Part shown: positions 7,827 to 17,036 of the stretch, piece by piece | Position numbering within the stretch: position 1 is the first letter of the stretch | How the letters are laid out: each line of letters opens with the position of its first letter | Assembly: GCA_903914955.1 (NCBI GenBank) | Contig: CAIWRB010000403.1 | Span: forward strand, 1-39,172 | Source: an uncultured Chloroflexota bacterium | GTDB lineage: Bacteria > Chloroflexota > Anaerolineae > Anaerolineales > Villigracilaceae | DNA length: 39,172 nt | Reading direction: 5' to 3' | Program-made: the position numbers and the translations under genes | Notes under the pieces: generated by a model | Told to the model about the DNA's origin: nothing | The model's database searches: none | What the model saw: only the letters and a program-made list of their open reading frames with translations

Positions 7827-10800
7827 ATGTCATCGAATTTGCTGCTTCTTGGAGGAATTGCAATAGCCTTAGGGGTTATTTTCAGTTACTTTATTGCCAT
7901 CCGCGCACTGCAAGAATCACGCCGCTCCCCAAATTACATCACACGCCAGCAAAACACAATCCGTGCAAAAAAAGCCTTTTCAGTTTTGGGTGTCTTTGTT
8001 TCCATCGGGGTTCTGCTTATTATATTCATACAGCTTCCACAATTTAATCCGCCATCCAGCCCTTTATTGAATACACAAACGCCAGTCCCAATACGTAAGG
8101 TTACCGAAGCCACTGCGCCATTGGACACACCTGATAACAACCCGACTAACTTCATCATCACAGCCACACCGGCGACTACCCCCACCCCCACTCAAACCCC
8201 ATTGTCATCTGTTCCATTAGCTGTTGAAGCCTTATTCAAAAGCAAAATCACACCACAGCCAGATGCTGAAATAAAGGATCTAAAATTCTCTACGAGGATC
8301 CAAGGTGATCTTCCTGCAGTCATCGCAACAAGTTTTAGTAATCCTATTTCAACCATGTATGTCTTTTTTACATACGATGGACTTGACTTGGGCGTGCAAT
8401 GGACGGCACTTTGGTATCGTGATGGCATCTTGCAATACTACGAAACCAAACCATGGGACAAAATAAACAAGGGTTTTGACAATTCAGTATGGAAACAGTC
8501 TGCAGAAAAATGGCAACCGGGTCTTTATGAAGTTCAAATATTTATCGGCAATAAGTGGAAAACCTCGGGATCTTTTATTTTGACAGGTACCCCAGCTACG
8601 GCCAAACCTGCGCCGACATCCACACCAAGCAGGACGCCTTCCAAAGCGCCGACAGCGACTCTTACATCCACGGCCACAGCGACCCGGACTCCGCTCCCAA
8701 CGAAGACCCTGCCTGCTTCAAACACTCCAAGCAGCACCCCAACTTCAACATCCGCTGCCACAGCAACCTCTTTACGTCCACCTACGATCACGCCGTCAAA
8801 AACCTTTACTATTACGCCATCTGCCATGGTTACGGGCACTTCGTCAAGCACTCCTACAAATAGACCGACCAACACAGGCACAGCAACGATCACAGCTACG
8901 CCGCTTACTTTTAAAGTGAACATTGTCTTTACTGATAAACGCCTTCTTACAAGTGGTGCTACCTCATTCGAAAGGGCTACCTCAAGAGACATTCTCTCTT
9001 CGATTAACCCGGTTGCCGCTGTAATAGATGAATACTTCAAAGGCCCGAATGCCACAGAACAGAATGCGGGCCTAGTCGCGTATTGGAATGGATTTGTCGG
9101 ATACAGCCGCATAGACCTGGCAGGAAACGGTATCCTGCACATTTATCTAAAAGGACAATGTCAATCCAATGGAACTGCGTACAATATTGCTCGGCCCTTG
9201 ACGGCTACGGTCAAGCAATTTCCGTATGTGAAGTATGTAAAGATATACGATGAATACGGCGATACCATTGCCCCCCTCGGAAAAGTCGACTCTGCTCCAA
9301 TTTGTCTCGACGCATCATTTACGCCAAGCCCCACCATCACGCTTATACCCACGATCACAGCAACCTCTACGCCATCGTTAACGCCTACGATCACGGTGAC
9401 AGCATCGAAGACTTCCACTATTACATCCACCGCCACAATGACAGTGACGCCTTCACGTACGCCCACCGTCAGGCCCAGCAAAACGCCAACCTTGATACCA
9501 TCTGCTACGATCACGATGACACCATCATTTACGCCATCGAACACATCAACCTTCAAGCCAACAAATACCGCAACGGCGACTTTTTCGCCGACTCCAACCA
9601 AGACAGCTACATTCACGCCATCATCCACGCCAACAAAAACTTTCACACCCTTACCAACTTCCACGTCGCTTGTGATCAAGGTCAATATTGTTTTTCCAGA
9701 TAAACAACCGACTGGGAAAGGCTCATCGCCTGTTGAAAAAGTGGTAACCCGCCAGATACTTTCTTCAACAAACCCTGTAAATGCTGTGATAGACGAATAT
9801 TTCAGGGGGCCAACTGCCGCAGAGCAGGATGCAGGGCTAACTGCTGTTTGGAATGGTTTTATCGGATACAACCGCATTCTTTTATCAAAAGGCATTCTAC
9901 ATATCTACTTGAAAGGACAATGCCAATCAAATGGCAGCACTTACAGTATTACACAACCTTTGAGTGCGACTGTTAAACAATTTTCATATGTGGAATATGT
10001 GAAACTATATGATGAATATGGAAATACGCGCAACTCAGTTGACCGGGCGGACTCTGCTCCAATTTGTTTGGATCCATCCTTCACACCTAGTCCAACTATC
10101 ACCTTACCGCCAACCATTACGCCAACGTTTACACCGTCACTTACGCCGACAAGGACACTCACACCTACTTTCACGCCCAGCAAGACACCAACCTTCACGC
10201 TTACAAATACCGCAACTTTTACTCCGAGTAAAACGCCAACTCTTACACCTTCTCGCACACCGTTACCGACTGCGACATTAACTTCTACCCGCACTCCGCG
10301 ACCCACGAAAACATTCACGCCCTCATTCACGCCGCGCCCGACCAAAACCAATACGCCGACCAGTACAGCTACACTCAGGCCGACCAACACTGCCACAGCT
10401 ACAATCACGTTCACTCCAAGCTATACCCCAACCATCACACCGTCATTTACTCCGACTTTTACACCGAGCATCACTTTTACTGCCACATCCACGCGAACGC
10501 CATTGCCGACCGAGACATTAACTTCGACTCGTACGCCGCGCCCAACACATACAATCACACCTTCGTATACACCGCGCCCAACCAAGACCAATACTCCAAC
10601 CAACACTTTCACCTTGACCCCCTCCGTGACTTCTACAGCCACTTCCACTCGCACACCGTTGCCGACTGCGACATTAACTTCTACCCGCACTCCGCGACCA
10701 ACGAAAACATTCACACCTATCTTCACACCGCGCCCGACCAAGACCAATACGCCGACCAATACAGCTACACTCAGGCCGACCAACACAGCCACAGCTACAA

Positions 10801-12533
10801 TCACGTTCACTCCAAGCTATACCCCAACCATCACACCGTCATTTACTCCGACTTTTACGCCGAGCGTTACTTTTACAGTCACATCCACGCGAACGCCGTT
10901 GCCGACCGCGACAATAACTTCAACTCGTACTCCACGACCAACCTCTACATTCACACCTTCGTTTACACCGCGCCCAACTAAGACCAATACTCCAACCAAC
11001 ACTTTCACCTTGACCCCCTCCGTGACTTCTACAGCCACTTCCACACGAACGCCGTTGCCGACTGCGACATTAACCACTACCCGCACTCCGCGACCAACGA
11101 AAACATTCACACCTACCTTCACACCGCGCCCCACCAAGACCAATACTCTGGCCAACACAGCCACCTTATGGCCGACTGTCACATTTACATCCACTTCCAC
11201 GCGTAAACCATTACCTACTGCAACGAATATTCCAAGCCGTACACCACGCCCAACGGCTACCATCACCGCTTCGTATACGCCGCGCCCAAGTGCTACAAAA
11301 ACCCCATCACGCACACCGAGTAAAACGCCCACTTTCACGCCTTCCTTCACGCAAACACTTACTCAAACTGCAACATTCACGTTTACACCTCTTCCAATAG
11401 CCACGTTTGACCCCAGATGTAATCGCGCTGGATTCGTTTCAGATATAACCGTACCCGATGGAACCACTGTCAACGCAACTGAAAAATTCACTAAGACTTG
11501 GCGATTCAAGAACATCGGCACATGCACATGGACAACTTCCTACAAATTCGTCTTTACCGGCGGAGACAAAATGGATACAGTGGACTCCATAACACTTCCC
11601 AATAATGTCGCTCCCTCTGAAACGATTGATATATCCATAGATCTGACCGCCCCCGAAGCGCCCGGCATATATCGAGGCAACTGGTCATTTGAAGACAATA
11701 CTGGAAAGCAATTTAGACTTGGTTCATCAGGAACTGGTCAGATATGGGTTCAAGTGAAAGTGATATTAGCCCCAACCAATACTCCAACACCTTCGCCAGC
11801 GCCCACTCAAACGGGACTACCAACCACAGTAACTCCATTCGCCCCGCGCCAAATGGAAACTCTCGCGTATGACTTCATCTCAGAAATTTGTTCGGCGCAA
11901 TGGTTAAGTAACAATATCCAGCAACCATGTCCAGGGTCAGGTAGTGAAGCGAAAAAATTCATTAATCTGGTCACAATACCTACTCTGGAAGATGGCACCG
12001 CACTCAACAATCCGGCGATCATGATCGTTCCAGATAATTTAAATGGATCCATAAAAGGCATCTATCCTGAATTTTTGGTACAGAATGGTGATCACTTCCG
12101 AGCCACCGCAAGCTGTGAAGCAAATTCTACAACCTGCTCAGCCATCTTCCGAGTCAGCTATCAGGATGCTTCAAACGCCGTAGTGGACCTTTGGGCTGTT
12201 GGAGAATTCTTCGATCAGAGATATACACAGATCGATATTGATATCAGCGCCCTAACGGGTCAGAGCATCAAATTTATATTAGATGTAACACCATTGAACA
12301 CCGATCCAGGCAATCATGTTTTCTGGGCGTTGCCTGGTATTTATCGTGAGCTTTTGCCAACAGCCACGTTCACAATTGCGCCAACCACCACCGCTACCAT
12401 AACCCCCATTCCGACAACCACTCTGCTGTCAACTCCGACTGCCTTACCGCAAGCAGAGCCAGAAACTCAGTCAGTAATTGAGAAAATCCAGAAATTCTTT
12501 AACGACATTTATAAATTAATTTTTGGTGGATAA
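7827..12533 (+). CDS. giant membrane-anchored Thr/Pro-rich protein with two GerMN-like domains and an NBR1-type domain
   Basis: A 1568-residue protein. Two hydrophobic helices (about residues 3-28 and 50-70) anchor the N terminus. Next comes an Ig-like module (about 130-253), then a Thr/Pro/Ser linker. Two copies of a GerMN-like domain (about 362-495 and 615-750) each contain INPV.AVIDEY..GP, GILHIYLKGQCQSNG, VKYVK/VEYVK..DEYG and APICLD. They are separated by another Thr/Pro stretch and followed by a 440-residue TPTxT-rich stalk. At about 1195-1313 lies an NBR1-type four-tryptophan domain (KTWRFKNIGTCTW, GNWSFED, GQIWVQV). A C-terminal beta-rich domain (about 1342-1510) and an amphipathic helix end the protein. 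The stalk is probably O-glycosylated and spans the envelope; the function is unknown. The start is supported by an extended -10 element just upstream. Confidence 0.85.
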   Translation: MSSNLLLLGGIAIALGVIFSYFIAIRALQESRRSPNYITRQQNTIRAKKAFSVLGVFVSIGVLLIIFIQLPQFNPPSSPLLNTQTPVPIRKVTEATAPLDTPDNNPTNFIITATPATTPTPTQTPLSSVPLAVEALFKSKITPQPDAEIKDLKFSTRIQGDLPAVIATSFSNPISTMYVFFTYDGLDLGVQWTALWYRDGILQYYETKPWDKINKGFDNSVWKQSAEKWQPGLYEVQIFIGNKWKTSGSFILTGTPATAKPAPTSTPSRTPSKAPTATLTSTATATRTPLPTKTLPASNTPSSTPTSTSAATATSLRPPTITPSKTFTITPSAMVTGTSSSTPTNRPTNTGTATITATPLTFKVNIVFTDKRLLTSGATSFERATSRDILSSINPVAAVIDEYFKGPNATEQNAGLVAYWNGFVGYSRIDLAGNGILHIYLKGQCQSNGTAYNIARPLTATVKQFPYVKYVKIYDEYGDTIAPLGKVDSAPICLDASFTPSPTITLIPTITATSTPSLTPTITVTASKTSTITSTATMTVTPSRTPTVRPSKTPTLIPSATITMTPSFTPSNTSTFKPTNTATATFSPTPTKTATFTPSSTPTKTFTPLPTSTSLVIKVNIVFPDKQPTGKGSSPVEKVVTRQILSSTNPVNAVIDEYFRGPTAAEQDAGLTAVWNGFIGYNRILLSKGILHIYLKGQCQSNGSTYSITQPLSATVKQFSYVEYVKLYDEYGNTRNSVDRADSAPICLDPSFTPSPTITLPPTITPTFTPSLTPTRTLTPTFTPSKTPTFTLTNTATFTPSKTPTLTPSRTPLPTATLTSTRTPRPTKTFTPSFTPRPTKTNTPTSTATLRPTNTATATITFTPSYTPTITPSFTPTFTPSITFTATSTRTPLPTETLTSTRTPRPTHTITPSYTPRPTKTNTPTNTFTLTPSVTSTATSTRTPLPTATLTSTRTPRPTKTFTPIFTPRPTKTNTPTNTATLRPTNTATATITFTPSYTPTITPSFTPTFTPSVTFTVTSTRTPLPTATITSTRTPRPTSTFTPSFTPRPTKTNTPTNTFTLTPSVTSTATSTRTPLPTATLTTTRTPRPTKTFTPTFTPRPTKTNTLANTATLWPTVTFTSTSTRKPLPTATNIPSRTPRPTATITASYTPRPSATKTPSRTPSKTPTFTPSFTQTLTQTATFTFTPLPIATFDPRCNRAGFVSDITVPDGTTVNATEKFTKTWRFKNIGTCTWTTSYKFVFTGGDKMDTVDSITLPNNVAPSETIDISIDLTAPEAPGIYRGNWSFEDNTGKQFRLGSSGTGQIWVQVKVILAPTNTPTPSPAPTQTGLPTTVTPFAPRQMETLAYDFISEICSAQWLSNNIQQPCPGSGSEAKKFINLVTIPTLEDGTALNNPAIMIVPDNLNGSIKGIYPEFLVQNGDHFRATASCEANSTTCSAIFRVSYQDASNAVVDLWAVGEFFDQRYTQIDIDISALTGQSIKFILDVTPLNTDPGNHVFWALPGIYRELLPTATFTIAPTTTATITPIPTTTLLSTPTALPQAEPETQSVIEKIQKFFNDIYKLIFGG
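10254..11160 (+). repeat. 396-bp higher-order tandem repeat coding for the Thr/Pro stalk
   Basis: A block beginning CGCACACCGTTACCGACTGC at 10254 recurs at 10650 and, slightly diverged, at 11046. Each interval is exactly 396 bases (132 codons), about 2.3 copies in all. Each unit splits into two related halves that both begin TSTRTPLPT. Copies differ mostly at scattered bases, implying recent in-frame duplication. Confidence 0.85.
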
Positions 12534-12598
12534 AGAACCGCTTCCCGCCTGCCTGATAATTGGTTCAGAATCCCAACCATTCCTTTCCCCGAGATAAG

Positions 12599-12630
12599 AA
12601 AACAGCCCCAAAAAATTGGAGGCTGTTTTT
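12599..12630. terminator. bidirectional terminator between the giant gene and tRNA-Lys
   Basis: AAAACAGCC (12599-12607) pairs with GGCTGTTTT (12621-12629), followed by T. It serves the giant gene on the plus strand, and on the minus strand it follows directly after the tRNA 3' end. Confidence 0.8.
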
Positions 12631-12704
12631 GGTGACCCCGGGCGGGCTCGAACCGTCAACAAATTGCTTAAGAGGCAACTGCTCTGCCATTGAGCTACGG
12701 GGCC
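12630..12704 (-). tRNA. tRNA-Lys (anticodon CUU)
   Basis: Read on the minus strand it folds as a complete cloverleaf: acceptor GGCCCCG with CGGGGTC, D stem GCTC/GAGC, anticodon stem GTTGC/GCAAT around loop CTCTTAA (anticodon CTT), and T loop TTCGAGC. The discriminator is A and CCA is encoded (bases 12632-12630). The T stem has one A-C mismatch (second pair). CUU-reading tRNA-Lys decodes AAG. Confidence 0.93.
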
Positions 12705-12740
12705 GTTTTTAGAATTTGCACGGCTTTATTTGCGGACGAT

Positions 12741-12768
12741 ATTATACACCAAAGAAAATTAGTGTCAA
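12741..12768 (-). promoter_or_regulatory. consensus sigma-70 promoter of tRNA-Lys
   Basis: The minus strand shows a perfect TTGACA (12763-12768), a 16-base spacer and a perfect TATAAT (12741-12746), 36 bases upstream of the tRNA 5' end. Confidence 0.88.
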
Positions 12769-12826
12769 CGAAAAAAACGGGCACCTTGGAAAACCTGCCA
12801 TAGGTACAAATGACCGCTATCAGTGA

Positions 12827-12835
12827 TGTTATACT
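12827..12835 (+). promoter_or_regulatory. extended -10 promoter of the acyltransferase gene
   Basis: TGTTATACT (TGn then TATACT at 12830-12835) lies 24 bases upstream of the ATG at 12860. It is divergent from the tRNA promoter; both share the 12741-12835 region. Confidence 0.55.
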
Positions 12836-12859
12836 TTGGCAAAAAATGGCAGAAAATTT

Positions 12860-13882
12860 ATGAGCAATCGGACTGACTGGGTTGACTACGGGAAGGGGAT
12901 CGGGATAATTCTGGTGGTATACGGGCATCTATTAAGCAGTGCATATCACGCTGGTATAAAAATCCCGGAACATTTCTTTTTGCTCTCAGACAGCATCGTC
13001 TATGGATTCCATATGCCATTTTTCTTTTTACTGGCGGGCCTATTTGTTGAGGGCAGTCTGCAGAAGCGCGGCATTAAAAGCTATATTCTAGACAAGTTCT
13101 CACGCATTGCTTATCCGTATATAATCTGGTCCATTCTGCAAGTAAGTGTTGAAGTACTCTTTTCCAACCAAACCCAGTTGGGCGCAACCTTTACCGATCT
13201 CGCAGCAATCTTTTACCAACCCTGGGGACAGTTCTGGTTTCTCTATGCGATTTTCATTATGCATATTTTGTTTGCTATCACGAGCAGGTTTGGAAAATAT
13301 TCCACGGGGATAATATTCATCCTTTCAGTAGTTTTATATTTTTATCCGCTTAACGTTGGAGTCGCTGGTATCTTCGGCTTTTCAACTTATTTTATCTTTT
13401 TTGTAATGGGCATTATTCTGAGAAAAACATTCATTAATGCAGAGAGATACAACCTGTCTCTTTGGTTTATTCTTTTGCTTATTTTTATCTTAATTGGTTC
13501 TGGGTATATTATTTTTGAATTTCAGATCAAGCCTACACGCCTAAACGGCAGTACCTATCCTTTTTATTTCCTTTATTTAGCCATTCTCGGCATTACGGCC
13601 TGCACAAGTCTGTCACAATATCTCGCCAAAAGAAATATAGCCCCCTACCTACAAAGGCTGGGAGTGTACTCTCTACAGATATATCTCGTCCATATGCTGG
13701 CAGGAGTAGGTATAAGAATGGTTTTGTTACATGTATTTGGGATACAAAACTGGGTCATTCACATAACAATGGGCGTCGCTTTCGCACTGGCAGCGCCGAT
13801 TATTCTTCAAAAAATATCTGACCGGTTTAAGTTTCCATATTTATTTGAATTCAAAAGAATTTATGATTCGGCTTCAGGTTAA
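12860..13882 (+). CDS. acyltransferase family 3 membrane protein
   Basis: A 340-residue polytopic membrane protein with about ten hydrophobic helices. The N terminus DWVDYGKGIGIILVVYGHLL carries the conserved histidine of the acyltransferase-3 family (OafA/WecH/fucose O-acetylase type), and FHMPFFFLLAGLF follows at about residue 51. Such enzymes transfer acetyl or succinyl groups to surface sugars or lipids; the acceptor is unknown. I use the ATG at 12860; a TTG eight codons upstream lies immediately after the -10 box and cannot be transcribed with a leader. It is monocistronic and ends at a bidirectional terminator. Confidence 0.85.
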   Translation: MSNRTDWVDYGKGIGIILVVYGHLLSSAYHAGIKIPEHFFLLSDSIVYGFHMPFFFLLAGLFVEGSLQKRGIKSYILDKFSRIAYPYIIWSILQVSVEVLFSNQTQLGATFTDLAAIFYQPWGQFWFLYAIFIMHILFAITSRFGKYSTGIIFILSVVLYFYPLNVGVAGIFGFSTYFIFFVMGIILRKTFINAERYNLSLWFILLLIFILIGSGYIIFEFQIKPTRLNGSTYPFYFLYLAILGITACTSLSQYLAKRNIAPYLQRLGVYSLQIYLVHMLAGVGIRMVLLHVFGIQNWVIHITMGVAFALAAPIILQKISDRFKFPYLFEFKRIYDSASG

Positions 13883-13908
13883 AGTTTGGACGCTCTATGA
13901 TAATAAAA

Positions 13909-13943
13909 CGGGATGGCGAAAAAGGCCATCCCGAAATTGTTTT
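13909..13943. terminator. bidirectional terminator between the acyltransferase gene and the nuo operon
   Basis: CGGGATGGC (13909-13917) pairs with GCCATCCCG (13925-13933) around a 7-base loop. T-rich tracts occur on both sides in the appropriate orientations, so it ends the acyltransferase gene and the long nuo transcript. Confidence 0.88.
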
Positions 13944-13960
13944 GTTTCCTAATTTAAATA

Positions 13961-15403
13961 CTATAACAATCTTAGCACTGCCGTACTTGCCATAACGAAC
14001 AACCATTGCGGGACAAAACTCAACGCGACGGTGGCTATGGCTGTAGTTGCAATTGTGAAGTTTAACCACTCTTCATTTTCGATCGTTGGGTCGCCTTCAT
14101 GCATGTACATGTTGACGACCACCCTTAAATAGTAATATGCGGAAACCAGCGAAGTCACACCGCCGATGATGGCAAGGCCTGTATATCCGCCGGCGATGAC
14201 GGCGCGGAAAAGATAGAATTTTCCGACCAATCCTAAAGTTGGAGGGAAGCCGATGAAGGAGAGCATGAAGACGGTCATCGCAATGGCAAGGGCAGGATAT
14301 TTCCTGGCGAGGCCGGCGAAGTCGCTAATTTCAAGTCCTTTACCATCGGCTTTTTCAAGCGCGATTACGACTGACCATGCGCCGAAGTTGGCCACAGCAT
14401 AAGATACGAGGTAGAACAATCCTGCCGCGATTGAAATGGGGAGGACTTCCTTGTTTCCATAAGGGACAAAAGCCATCAGGATATAACCTGCGTGTGCGAT
14501 GCTTGAGTACGCCAGCATACGTTTGATGTTGGTCTGTGATATGGCTGAGATGTTACCGACGATCATGGTCAACGCGGCCAGCACCCAGAGGATGGCGGTG
14601 ATGTCTATGGCAATGGATGGGAACGCGGTGGCAAATACTCGCAGTAACGCGGCAAAGCCAGCGATCTTCGCGCCAGAAGACATGAAGGCGGAAACAGCGG
14701 TTGGTGAACCTTGATATACGTCAGGAGTCCACATGTGGAAGGGAACGGCGGCTACTTTGAAGCCAAATCCCACCAGGAGCAGAGCCGCCCCAATGGTCAG
14801 GAGCAGGCTTGAGGTCCCGTTTGAAGCGGCGAAGAAAATCCCGCTCAGGGATGTGGTTCCAGTCGCACCGTAGATCAATGCAATCCCATAAACAACAAAT
14901 CCAGTGGAGAATGCGCCGAGTAAAAAATATTTGACGCCCGCTTCTTCCGATTGAAGATTGGGGCGGGCAAACGCAGCCAGCACATACAGTGGAATGGACA
15001 GCAATTCAAGCGCGAGGAAGACAATGATGAGGTCTGAGGCTTGCGCCATGAGCATCATACCGACAAGGCTGAACAACATAAGGATATAGTATTCGCCGCG
15101 CTCAAGACCCATGCGTTTGATGTAGCCATAGGCAAGGGCAATGCCCAGTAAACCGCTCGCAAGGAGGAGGATATTAATAAACGCTGCAAAGCCGTCGACC
15201 ACCACCATGTTGTTGAAACCCGTGTTCTCGTGGCCGACTTGGGTGATCGTAAGCCCCAACGTGACCGCCAATCCCAATGCGGACAGGAACGCTGTAATGC
15301 CTTTGCGATCCTTTGGGATGAAGAGATCAGCCAATAAAAGCACACAGGCCCATACGGTGAGGACGGTCAGTGGGAGGATTGTGTAAAAATCAAGTTGCGT
15401 CAT
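13961..15403 (-). CDS. nuoN: NADH-quinone oxidoreductase subunit N
   Basis: A 480-residue antiporter-like membrane subunit of complex I with about 14 hydrophobic helices. The proton-channel block is conserved: GFGFKVAAVPFHMWTPDVY with its lysine, then GSPTAVSAFMSSGAKIAG. The acidic residue of IVFLALELLSIPLYVLAAF lies in transmembrane helix 5. Last gene of the nuo cluster; GGAGCG serves as Shine-Dalgarno before the ATG. It is separated from nuoM by a 65-base gap filled by heptamer repeats. Confidence 0.96.
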   Translation of the reverse strand: MTQLDFYTILPLTVLTVWACVLLLADLFIPKDRKGITAFLSALGLAVTLGLTITQVGHENTGFNNMVVVDGFAAFINILLLASGLLGIALAYGYIKRMGLERGEYYILMLFSLVGMMLMAQASDLIIVFLALELLSIPLYVLAAFARPNLQSEEAGVKYFLLGAFSTGFVVYGIALIYGATGTTSLSGIFFAASNGTSSLLLTIGAALLLVGFGFKVAAVPFHMWTPDVYQGSPTAVSAFMSSGAKIAGFAALLRVFATAFPSIAIDITAILWVLAALTMIVGNISAISQTNIKRMLAYSSIAHAGYILMAFVPYGNKEVLPISIAAGLFYLVSYAVANFGAWSVVIALEKADGKGLEISDFAGLARKYPALAIAMTVFMLSFIGFPPTLGLVGKFYLFRAVIAGGYTGLAIIGGVTSLVSAYYYLRVVVNMYMHEGDPTIENEEWLNFTIATTAIATVALSFVPQWLFVMASTAVLRLL

Positions 15404-15418
15404 GAACGCTCCGAATAA

Positions 15419-15467
15419 GTTGCGAGTTACAGGTTTTAGGTTGCAGGTTTAGCCTTCAACTTTCAAC
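15419..15467. repeat. seven degenerate tandem heptamers in the nuoM-nuoN gap
   Basis: Read on the plus strand: GTTGCGA, GTTACAG, GTTTTAG, GTTGCAG, GTTTAGC, CTTCAAC, TTTCAAC, exactly 7 bases each, filling nearly the whole gap. The last two are the inverse-complement type of the first ones. Confidence 0.7.
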
Positions 15468-15468
15468 C

Positions 15469-16962
15469 CTACAAAGGCAACGCAGATATAAGTTTCTCAA
15501 CAGCGGGCGCGATCAAATTGAAGAACGGCGCGGGGTAAAGTCCGATCCAGAACATGAGGATCAATAATGGCGTGACGGTGAGGAGCTCGCGCCAATTGAG
15601 GTCTTTGAGTTGGTGATGTTGTGTGATCTCACCCGCAGGTCCGAGGAACATTTTCTGGAACATGTAGAGGATGTAAACCGCAGCCATGATGACGCCGATG
15701 GCAGAGATACCCGCATACCACGGGCTGCCAATTGCCTTCGAACCAAATGCGCCGAGCAGAATAGTGAACTCACCGACGAAGCCGTTCAATCCAGGCAAGC
15801 CCATCGATGAAAGTGAAGCGATCAACATGATCGTGCCAAAAATTGGCATGACCTTCCACAAGCCGCCGTAGACTTTGATCTCGCGGGTGTGAGTCTGTTC
15901 GTAGACCATACCGATGAGAAGGAACAGCGCGCCGGTGCTGAGGCCGTGATTAATCATTTGCAAAATGGCGCCAGATACACCTTGAACATTGAGCGCGAAC
16001 ATACCCAACATCACGAAGCCGAGATGACTCACGGATGAATAAGCAACCAACTTTTTGACATCCTTTTGAGCGTATGAAACCGCCGCGCCATAGATAATGC
16101 CAATAGTAGCGAAGAGCGCGATCCACGGGGCGGCTTTGACTGTCGCTTCAGGGAAGAGCGGAATGTTGAAGCGCAGGAAACCGTAAGTTCCCATCTTCAG
16201 CAAAACGCCCGCCAAAATGACAGAGCCAGCCGTCGGCGCTTCCACATGGGCATCGGGCAGCCATGAATGTAGTGGCCACATCGGCACTTTGATGGCAAAT
16301 GCGGCAGTGAACGCCAGGAACAGCCACCATTGGATGCCCGTAGGAATACTTCCTTTGGCGATCAAGTCTGGCACTGAGAATGTATTTCCATAAATGCCGA
16401 GCCACAGAATGGCAACCAACATCAAAATGGAACCAGCCATGGTATACAGGAAGAATTTCACCGCGGCATAGATGCGGCGCGGGCCGCCCCACAAACCGAT
16501 CAGGAAGTACATCGGCACGAGTGTGAATTCCCAGAACACATAGAACATGAACAGATCCTGCGCGAGGAAGACGCCCATCATGCCCACTTCCAGCAAAAGG
16601 AAGAAGATCATGAAATCCTTGACGCGCTCTTCGACGGCAGTCCATGTGGAGAGAAGCGAGATCGGCGTGAGGAAGGCGGTCAGCAGGACGAGCAAAATGC
16701 TCAAGCCGTCGACAGCAAGATAATAGTAGATGTTCCAGCCCGCCACGTTGATCCAAGAATATTTGGCGACCAGCTGAAGGTCAGGGTTGGATGCGTTGAA
16801 CTGCGAGAGCACCCAAAGCGATATGCCAAACGTCAGCAGGGATGTGACCATCGCGACCCAGCGGATGGCGGTCTTTGCTTCGGAATTCATAAACAGAAGC
16901 ACGATCACACCAAGGAGCGGGAAGAAGGTCAGAAGAGTAAGGGGTTCAAAAAGAAATTTCAT
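15469..16962 (-). CDS. nuoM: NADH-quinone oxidoreductase subunit M
   Basis: A 497-residue antiporter-like membrane subunit. Conserved blocks: FYVFWEFTLVPMYFLIGLWG (the helix-5 glutamate of the proton channel), KVPMWPLHSWLPDAHVEAP (lysine of helix 7) and GVLLKMGTYGFLRF. Around 14 hydrophobic helices. It pumps protons together with NuoL and NuoN. The size and motif order are those of ordinary bacterial NuoM. Confidence 0.97.
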   Translation of the reverse strand: MKFLFEPLTLLTFFPLLGVIVLLFMNSEAKTAIRWVAMVTSLLTFGISLWVLSQFNASNPDLQLVAKYSWINVAGWNIYYYLAVDGLSILLVLLTAFLTPISLLSTWTAVEERVKDFMIFFLLLEVGMMGVFLAQDLFMFYVFWEFTLVPMYFLIGLWGGPRRIYAAVKFFLYTMAGSILMLVAILWLGIYGNTFSVPDLIAKGSIPTGIQWWLFLAFTAAFAIKVPMWPLHSWLPDAHVEAPTAGSVILAGVLLKMGTYGFLRFNIPLFPEATVKAAPWIALFATIGIIYGAAVSYAQKDVKKLVAYSSVSHLGFVMLGMFALNVQGVSGAILQMINHGLSTGALFLLIGMVYEQTHTREIKVYGGLWKVMPIFGTIMLIASLSSMGLPGLNGFVGEFTILLGAFGSKAIGSPWYAGISAIGVIMAAVYILYMFQKMFLGPAGEITQHHQLKDLNWRELLTVTPLLILMFWIGLYPAPFFNLIAPAVEKLISALPL

Positions 16963-16975
16963 GTTGAGTCCTTGC

Positions 16976-17030
16976 GTTGAAAGTTTTGCAGGTTGGAAAG
17001 TTGGAAGGTTGAAACCTGTAACCTGCCAGC
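16976..17030. repeat. imperfect heptamer-type repeats in the nuoL-nuoM gap
   Basis: GTT-headed units (GTTGAAA, GTTTTGC, then GGTTGG/AGTTGG/GGTTGA types) are spaced 7-9 bases apart, followed by AACCTGT and AACCTGC in the opposite sense. It shares the GTTACAGGTTT motif (as its complement) with the nuoM-nuoN gap. Confidence 0.55.
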
Positions 17031-17036
17031 TTGTAA

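Noticed and set aside
9161-11350. Long minus-strand frames rich in Val and Gly opposite the Thr/Pro stalk (9161-9895, 9941-10414, 10421-10810, 10817-11350)
   Set aside because: They are the mirror of ACx/CCx codon repeats on the plus strand; they have no promoter, ribosome-binding site or recognisable domain.
10078-11400. Possible CRISPR array in the repetitive region
   Set aside because: The repeats are in frame, variable and not separated by unique spacers of constant length; they code TPTxT protein sequence.
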